Source: Caldisericum exile_A
GTDB taxonomy: Bacteria; Caldisericota; Caldisericia; Caldisericales; Caldisericaceae
DNA: 64,000 nt
Reading direction: 5' to 3'
Assembly (NCBI RefSeq): GCF_047785965.1
Contig: NZ_JBLOBF010000002.1
Location: 134,537-198,536, forward strand
Positions 60,670 through 64,000 of this stretch are shown here, piece by piece; the stretch's first letter is position 1, and every line of letters begins with the position of its first letter. The notes under the pieces are model-generated. The model was not told the DNA's origin, did not search any database, and worked only from the letters and a program-made list of their open reading frames with translations. The position numbers and the translations under genes were made by a program.

Positions 60670-61056
60670 TTACTTTAATTCTACTTTTGCGCCTGCTTCT
60701 TCTAATTTCTTCTTAAGCTCTTCTGCGTCTTTCTTTGGAAGAGCTTCCTTAATCTTCTGTGGCTCTTTTTCTGCTGCTTCAACTACATCCTTGGATTCCT
60801 TCAAACCAAGGTTTAGAGTCTCTCTTACAACTTTAATAACATTGATCTTCTTTGCAGGATCAAAACCAACAAGAACTACGTCAAATTCTGTCTTCTCTTC
60901 TTGTGGTGCTGCCTGTGGTGCTGCACCAGCCATTGGCATAGCTGCCATAGGAACTGCTGCAGTTACTCCAAATTTCTCCTCAAGTGCTTTAACGAGTTCT
61001 GAAAGCTCCAAAACACTCATTTTTTCAATTGCTTCGATAATTTCTTCTTTTGTCAT
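60670..61056 (-). CDS. rplL: Ribosomal protein L7/L12
   Basis: Stalk protein of 128 residues. The N-terminal dimerisation domain (TKEEIIEAIEKMSVLELSELVKAL) is joined by an Ala/Met/Pro hinge to the factor-binding C-terminal domain (EKTEFDVVLVGFDPAKKINVIK, LGLKESKDVVEA). AAGGAGG site. A terminator and a convergent gene follow directly, so rpoB is not the next gene as it is in many bacteria. Confidence 0.97.
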   Translation of the reverse strand: MTKEEIIEAIEKMSVLELSELVKALEEKFGVTAAVPMAAMPMAGAAPQAAPQEEKTEFDVVLVGFDPAKKINVIKVVRETLNLGLKESKDVVEAAEKEPQKIKEALPKKDAEELKKKLEEAGAKVELK

Positions 61057-61080
61057 GTTAAGCCTCCTTAAAATTTTAAT

Positions 61081-61620
61081 TTATGCTGCTATACTTTCTT
61101 TTTTATCTTTAATTTGGTTTAAAACTGTAACCAAATCTCTCTCTGGTTTTGAGAGCACAGTAACAAGCCTCTGAATTGGTGAATTCAAAAGATATAAAAG
61201 TTTTCCAATAATTACTGGTTTTGGTGGAAGTTTTGAAAGTTCAACAAGTTCAGGACCAGTTAGATACTTACCATCTACAAAGCCACCCTTCATCTCAAAG
61301 AAAGGTTTTTCATCTGCATCTTTTGCTTCAACAAATTTCTTTGCAAGTTCAGTAGGATCCATTGAAGAAACAACGAATGCAACATTACCAACAAAAATAT
61401 TATGCGGAACTTCAATTGAGAGCTCCTTACAGGCAATTCTTAACAGGTCATTTTTTACTACTCTATAGTAGATACCCGATAGTTTAAAATCTTTTCTTAG
61501 ATTGGTTATGTCGTTTCCTTTTATACTTTTAAAATCTACAAAGAAAACACTCTGCTCTTTTAGTTTCTTCAAATTTTCCTCAATCTCATCAATAATCTTT
61601 CGTTTTTCTTCTCTCTTCAT
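61081..61620 (-). CDS. rplJ: Ribosomal protein L10
   Basis: Base of the ribosomal stalk, 179 residues, holding L7/L12 dimers on its C-terminal helix. Typical segments are SVFFVDFKSIKGNDITNLRKD and VVKNDLLRIAC near the start. AAGGAGG before the ATG. It follows a long leader with an L10-type attenuator (61621-61750). L10 with L7/L12 is the known feedback repressor of such operons. Confidence 0.96.
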   Translation of the reverse strand: MKREEKRKIIDEIEENLKKLKEQSVFFVDFKSIKGNDITNLRKDFKLSGIYYRVVKNDLLRIACKELSIEVPHNIFVGNVAFVVSSMDPTELAKKFVEAKDADEKPFFEMKGGFVDGKYLTGPELVELSKLPPKPVIIGKLLYLLNSPIQRLVTVLSKPERDLVTVLNQIKDKKESIAA

Positions 61621-61750
61621 AGAGCCTCCTTAAATAAAAAACCCCGGTTGTTGCCAACCGGGCGAAAGAGGTAAACATGCAACCTTATTCTTTCAACCTC
61701 GGTTGGCAAGCTTTAAGGGGAAAATCCCCACCAACTGTCTTCGGTTTTAA
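61621..61750 (-). ncRNA. L10 leader with terminator/antiterminator switch
   Basis: Structured leader upstream of rplJ. Reading on the minus strand, a GGGG/CCCC hairpin (61717-61728) and a CAACCGAGGTTG stem come first. Then comes a strong intrinsic terminator: arms 61643-61650 and 61655-61662, followed by a U-rich tail to about 61632. The segment at 61700-61709 is a perfect 10-base complement of 61651-61660 in the terminator, so an antiterminator can form instead. The setting fits the known L10 leader family. The switch itself is my reading of the pairing. Confidence 0.75.
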
Positions 61751-61763
61751 AGTTACTTCAATT

Positions 61764-62462
61764 TTATGCTCTTAAAAGTTCATTAACGTTTACCTTTACT
61801 GCTGGAGACATTGTTAGTGAAAGGTAAACTTTCTTTACATACTGCCCTCTTACTGAAGCAGGTCTTGATTTAATAATTGCAGAATTTAAAGCAAGTAAGT
61901 TTTCTTTAAGTTGTTCTGGAGTAAATGAAGATTTGCCAATTACAGTGTGGATAACGCCAGTTTTATCTACTCTAAATTCAATTTTACCTGCCTTAAATTC
62001 CTTCACAGTGTCGTAAATGTCCATTGTTACTGTTCCAGACTTAGGACTTGGCATAAGTTTTCTCGGTCCGAGGATCTTTGCAATACGTCCTAAGGATTTC
62101 ATCATATCTGGTGTTGCAATGGCAACATCAAAATCAAGGAATCCTTCTTTTTCTATTTTCTGGATGAGATCCTCGCCTCCTACATAATCAGCACCAGCAT
62201 CTTTCGCTTCTTGTGCCTTATCAGCTGTTGCAAAAACAAGGACTCTTACGCTCTTACCTGTACCATGTGGAAGAGTAATAACACCACGCACGTTTTGATC
62301 CGCTTGCTTTGGGTCAACATTCAAAACGTAAGCTGCTTCTACTGTTTCATCAAATTTTGCACTTTTGAGATTTTTAACAGTTTCAATTGCTTCATCAATT
62401 GAATAGGCCTTTTGCCTATCAATCTTCTTCAAAAGCTCTAAATACCTTTTTCCTCTTTTCAC
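61764..62462 (-). CDS. rplA: Ribosomal protein L1
   Basis: rRNA-binding protein of 232 residues at the E-site stalk. It begins MKRGKRYLELLKKIDRQKAYSIDEA; LPHGTGKSVRVLVFA and MPSPKSGTVTMD are conserved. GTG start after AAGGAGGTTAAA. L1 often represses its own operon by binding the mRNA near rplK; no such site was examined in detail. Confidence 0.97.
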   Translation of the reverse strand: MKRGKRYLELLKKIDRQKAYSIDEAIETVKNLKSAKFDETVEAAYVLNVDPKQADQNVRGVITLPHGTGKSVRVLVFATADKAQEAKDAGADYVGGEDLIQKIEKEGFLDFDVAIATPDMMKSLGRIAKILGPRKLMPSPKSGTVTMDIYDTVKEFKAGKIEFRVDKTGVIHTVIGKSSFTPEQLKENLLALNSAIIKSRPASVRGQYVKKVYLSLTMSPAVKVNVNELLRA

Positions 62463-62508
62463 TTTAACCTCCTTGTGGTAAAAGACTTTAGGTCTCCCAC
62501 AAATTTAC

Positions 62509-62943
62509 TTAACCTTCAATGACCGTAACACCCATATTTCTTGCGGTGCCCTCGATTATTCGAGTTGCTGCCTCAAGGTCTGTTGTGTTAAGGTCCTTCA
62601 TTTTAATCTTTGCTATTTCCATAAGTTGAGACCTTTTTATAGTCCCAACCTTCTTCTTATTCGGCTCAGGAGAGCCCTTCTCAATCTTAAGCGCCTTCTT
62701 AATTAAAGAAGATGCAGGAGGAGTTTTTAAAATAAAGTCAAAACTCCTATCCTCATAAACTCTAATCAAAACAGGAATAATATAGCCTTCCTGTCCTTGA
62801 GTTGCAGCATTGAACCTCTTACAGAAATCCATTATATTAATTCCTTTTGGTCCAAGTGCAGTACCTACAGGAGGAGCAGGAGTGGCCTTACCTGCCTCTA
62901 ATTGGAGTTTTACAAGTCCAACTAATTTCTTTTTCTTGGCCAT
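62509..62943 (-). CDS. rplK: Ribosomal protein L11
   Basis: Protein of 144 residues at the GTPase-associated centre. VKLQLEAGKATPAPPVGTALGPKGINIMDFCKRFN is the conserved N-terminal domain, and the C-terminus ends GTARNMGVTVIEG. Eleven bases after nusG. Nothing unusual. Confidence 0.97.
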   Translation of the reverse strand: MAKKKKLVGLVKLQLEAGKATPAPPVGTALGPKGINIMDFCKRFNAATQGQEGYIIPVLIRVYEDRSFDFILKTPPASSLIKKALKIEKGSPEPNKKKVGTIKRSQLMEIAKIKMKDLNTTDLEAATRIIEGTARNMGVTVIEG

Positions 62944-62954
62944 ATAAAATCACC

Positions 62955-63503
62955 TCAAACTTTCTGAATATATTCACTCTGTATTTCAACAGGCATTTCT
63001 CTTCCGAACATTTTGAGTACAACTCTTGCAGTGCCTTTTTCCTCATCTATTGCTTCCACTACACCCTCCATATTTTTAAAAGGCCCTACAAGAATGCGTA
63101 CTCTATCATTAATATCAAAGTGTAATTTTTCTTTTGCCTTCTCTTCGGTTACTCGTTCCTCTATTATTTTTTTAATTTCCTCTTCTGAGATAGGTGTAGG
63201 CTTTCCTGTCGGTCCAACAAAACCCAAAACACCTGGAGTATTTCTTACAACATACCAAGATTCATCATCCATAATCATCTTTACAAGAATATATCCGGGG
63301 AAAACCTTCACAGGTTTAATTTTTCTTTTACCCTTCTTATCAACAACACTATAGTAATCAACAGGCAAAAGAACCTCAAGGATACGGTCTTCTAAACCGT
63401 ATCCTTTAATTCTATCCTTAAGTTCGTTTAGAACCTTTTGCTCTTTGCCAGAGTATGTATGTACAAGGTACCAACGAGCAACCTTAGTTTCGTCTTCTCT
63501 CAT
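62955..63503 (-). CDS. nusG: Transcription elongation factor NusG
   Basis: Transcription factor of 182 residues. The NGN domain (ARWYLVHTYSGKEQKVLNELK, VFPGYILVKMIMDDESWYVVRNTPGVLGFVG) binds RNA polymerase. The C-terminal KOW domain (FDINDRVRILVGPFKNMEGVVE) links to ribosome or Rho. One base after secE. Confidence 0.97.
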   Translation of the reverse strand: MREDETKVARWYLVHTYSGKEQKVLNELKDRIKGYGLEDRILEVLLPVDYYSVVDKKGKRKIKPVKVFPGYILVKMIMDDESWYVVRNTPGVLGFVGPTGKPTPISEEEIKKIIEERVTEEKAKEKLHFDINDRVRILVGPFKNMEGVVEAIDEEKGTARVVLKMFGREMPVEIQSEYIQKV

Positions 63504-63504
63504 T

Positions 63505-63753
63505 TTATTTACTCAATACAAGTTTTAAGAGTTGTGCAAACAAGAAGTCCCAACCACCAACATAAATAGTCCAAAACACAAGAAAACCAACAACAATTGA
63601 AGAATCCTGGATCAACTCTTTCCTTGTAGGCCACTTAACTTTATATCTTAACTCAATCCAAACACCTCTAACAAAATCTCTAAAAGAGGTCTTTGGCAAA
63701 GTAACGGTTTGTGTTGTTGTGGTTTTAGTTTTTGCTGTTTCTTTCTCTTTCAT
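63505..63753 (-). CDS. secE: Preprotein translocase subunit SecE
   Basis: Small SecYEG subunit of 82 residues. A Thr/Lys-rich start is followed by the conserved amphipathic stretch IELRYKVKWPTRKELIQDSS and one membrane helix (about 51-75). The ATG is only seven bases after the 3' CCA of tRNA-Trp and no ribosome-binding site fits between. Translation therefore starts on an almost leaderless mRNA once the tRNA is excised, or the ribosome loads within the tRNA sequence. Confidence 0.94.
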   Translation of the reverse strand: MKEKETAKTKTTTTQTVTLPKTSFRDFVRGVWIELRYKVKWPTRKELIQDSSIVVGFLVFWTIYVGGWDFLFAQLLKLVLSK

Positions 63754-63760
63754 AATTTAC

Positions 63761-63834
<74 letters not shown>

Positions 63835-63836
<2 letters not shown>

Positions 63837-63987
63837 ATGCCTTTACCTCCTTGTGCACAGTATGTTTCTTACAAAATTTACAATATTTCTTAATCTGCAA
63901 CTTATCTTTATTATTTTTTCTATTAATAGTAGTTGCGTAGTTTCTTCTTTTACATTCAGTACATTCGAGTAGAATTATGTCCCTCAT
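63835..63987 (-). CDS. rpmG: Ribosomal protein L33
   Basis: Protein of 50 residues that I translated directly, starting MRDIILLECTECKRRNY. Two CxxC pairs (C9/C12 and C36/C39) make it the zinc-binding form. GAGGAAATAGAAC precedes the ATG. The TAG stop overlaps the tRNA-Trp 5' end by two bases, so RNase P cleavage would leave only the U of the stop codon on the message. Upstream genes (often tuf) lie outside the window. Confidence 0.93.
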
Positions 63988-64000
63988 GTTCTATTTCCTC

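Overview
The window is one gene-dense stretch of a bacterial chromosome. It is AT-rich, with overlapping start and stop codons nearly everywhere and only one gap above 300 bases. The gene content suggests an anaerobic, probably thermophilic bacterium. There is a sodium-pumping biotin-dependent decarboxylase (mmdADCB order), and a four-gene flavin/iron-sulfur dehydrogenase laid out like the dye-linked proline dehydrogenases of thermophiles. Proteins are Lys/Glu/Ile-rich and arginine is mostly AGA/AGG. My best guess is Caldisericum or a close relative. That is an inference from overall resemblance, not from a search.

Layout. 1-4.9 kb (minus): partial sucC with a co-transcribed DauR/YheO-type regulator, then the four-gene dehydrogenase operon. 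4.9-8.3 kb: small metalloprotease, acetyltransferase, Clp-fold membrane protease, DNA polymerase IV. 8.3-12.5 kb (minus): the mmdADCB decarboxylase followed by birA, which would biotinylate its carrier subunit. 12.6-14.6 kb (plus): moaB, a roadblock protein, an HtrA protease. 14.6-19.4 kb (minus): rpoZ-coaBC-metK-priA. 19.5-20.3 kb: a glycosyltransferase. 20.3-29.0 kb (minus): alr, hpf, secA, prfB, yitT, ftsE, ftsX and an M23 murein hydrolase. 29.1-34.2 kb: surE, then pilD-M-N-O, a small pilus-operon protein and an M24 peptidase. 34.3-46.4 kb (plus): membrane protein, ccdA, rbfA, nrnA, sppA, a Yip1 protein, pcrA, a thioesterase, a 54-residue membrane protein, a class A PBP, serS, tRNA-Ser(UGA) and a phosphodiesterase. 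46.3-51.1 kb: EamA transporter, DUF72, a frameshifted GntP permease, glycerate 2-kinase. 51.2-60.6 kb (plus): pdxST, yebC-ruvCAB, glgC-DUF4912-GH57, an HD protein, Nif3. 60.7-64 kb (minus): rpmG-tRNA-Trp-secE-nusG-rplK-rplA-[L10 leader]-rplJ-rplL.

How genes are started and read is the most unusual aspect. Many genes have a TATAAT box only 5-8 bases before the start codon and no ribosome-binding site, so their mRNAs should be leaderless. One divergent pair shares a two-way TATAAT in a 19-base gap. Two genes start 7 and 11 bases after a tRNA. The rpmG stop codon overlaps the 5' end of tRNA-Trp. coaBC has no start codon other than AUA. Other oddities are a PriA that keeps its zinc sites but has lost its ATPase motifs, a gntP broken at an A7 run, a 10-base antiterminator pairing in the L10 leader, and an rplL not followed by rpoB.
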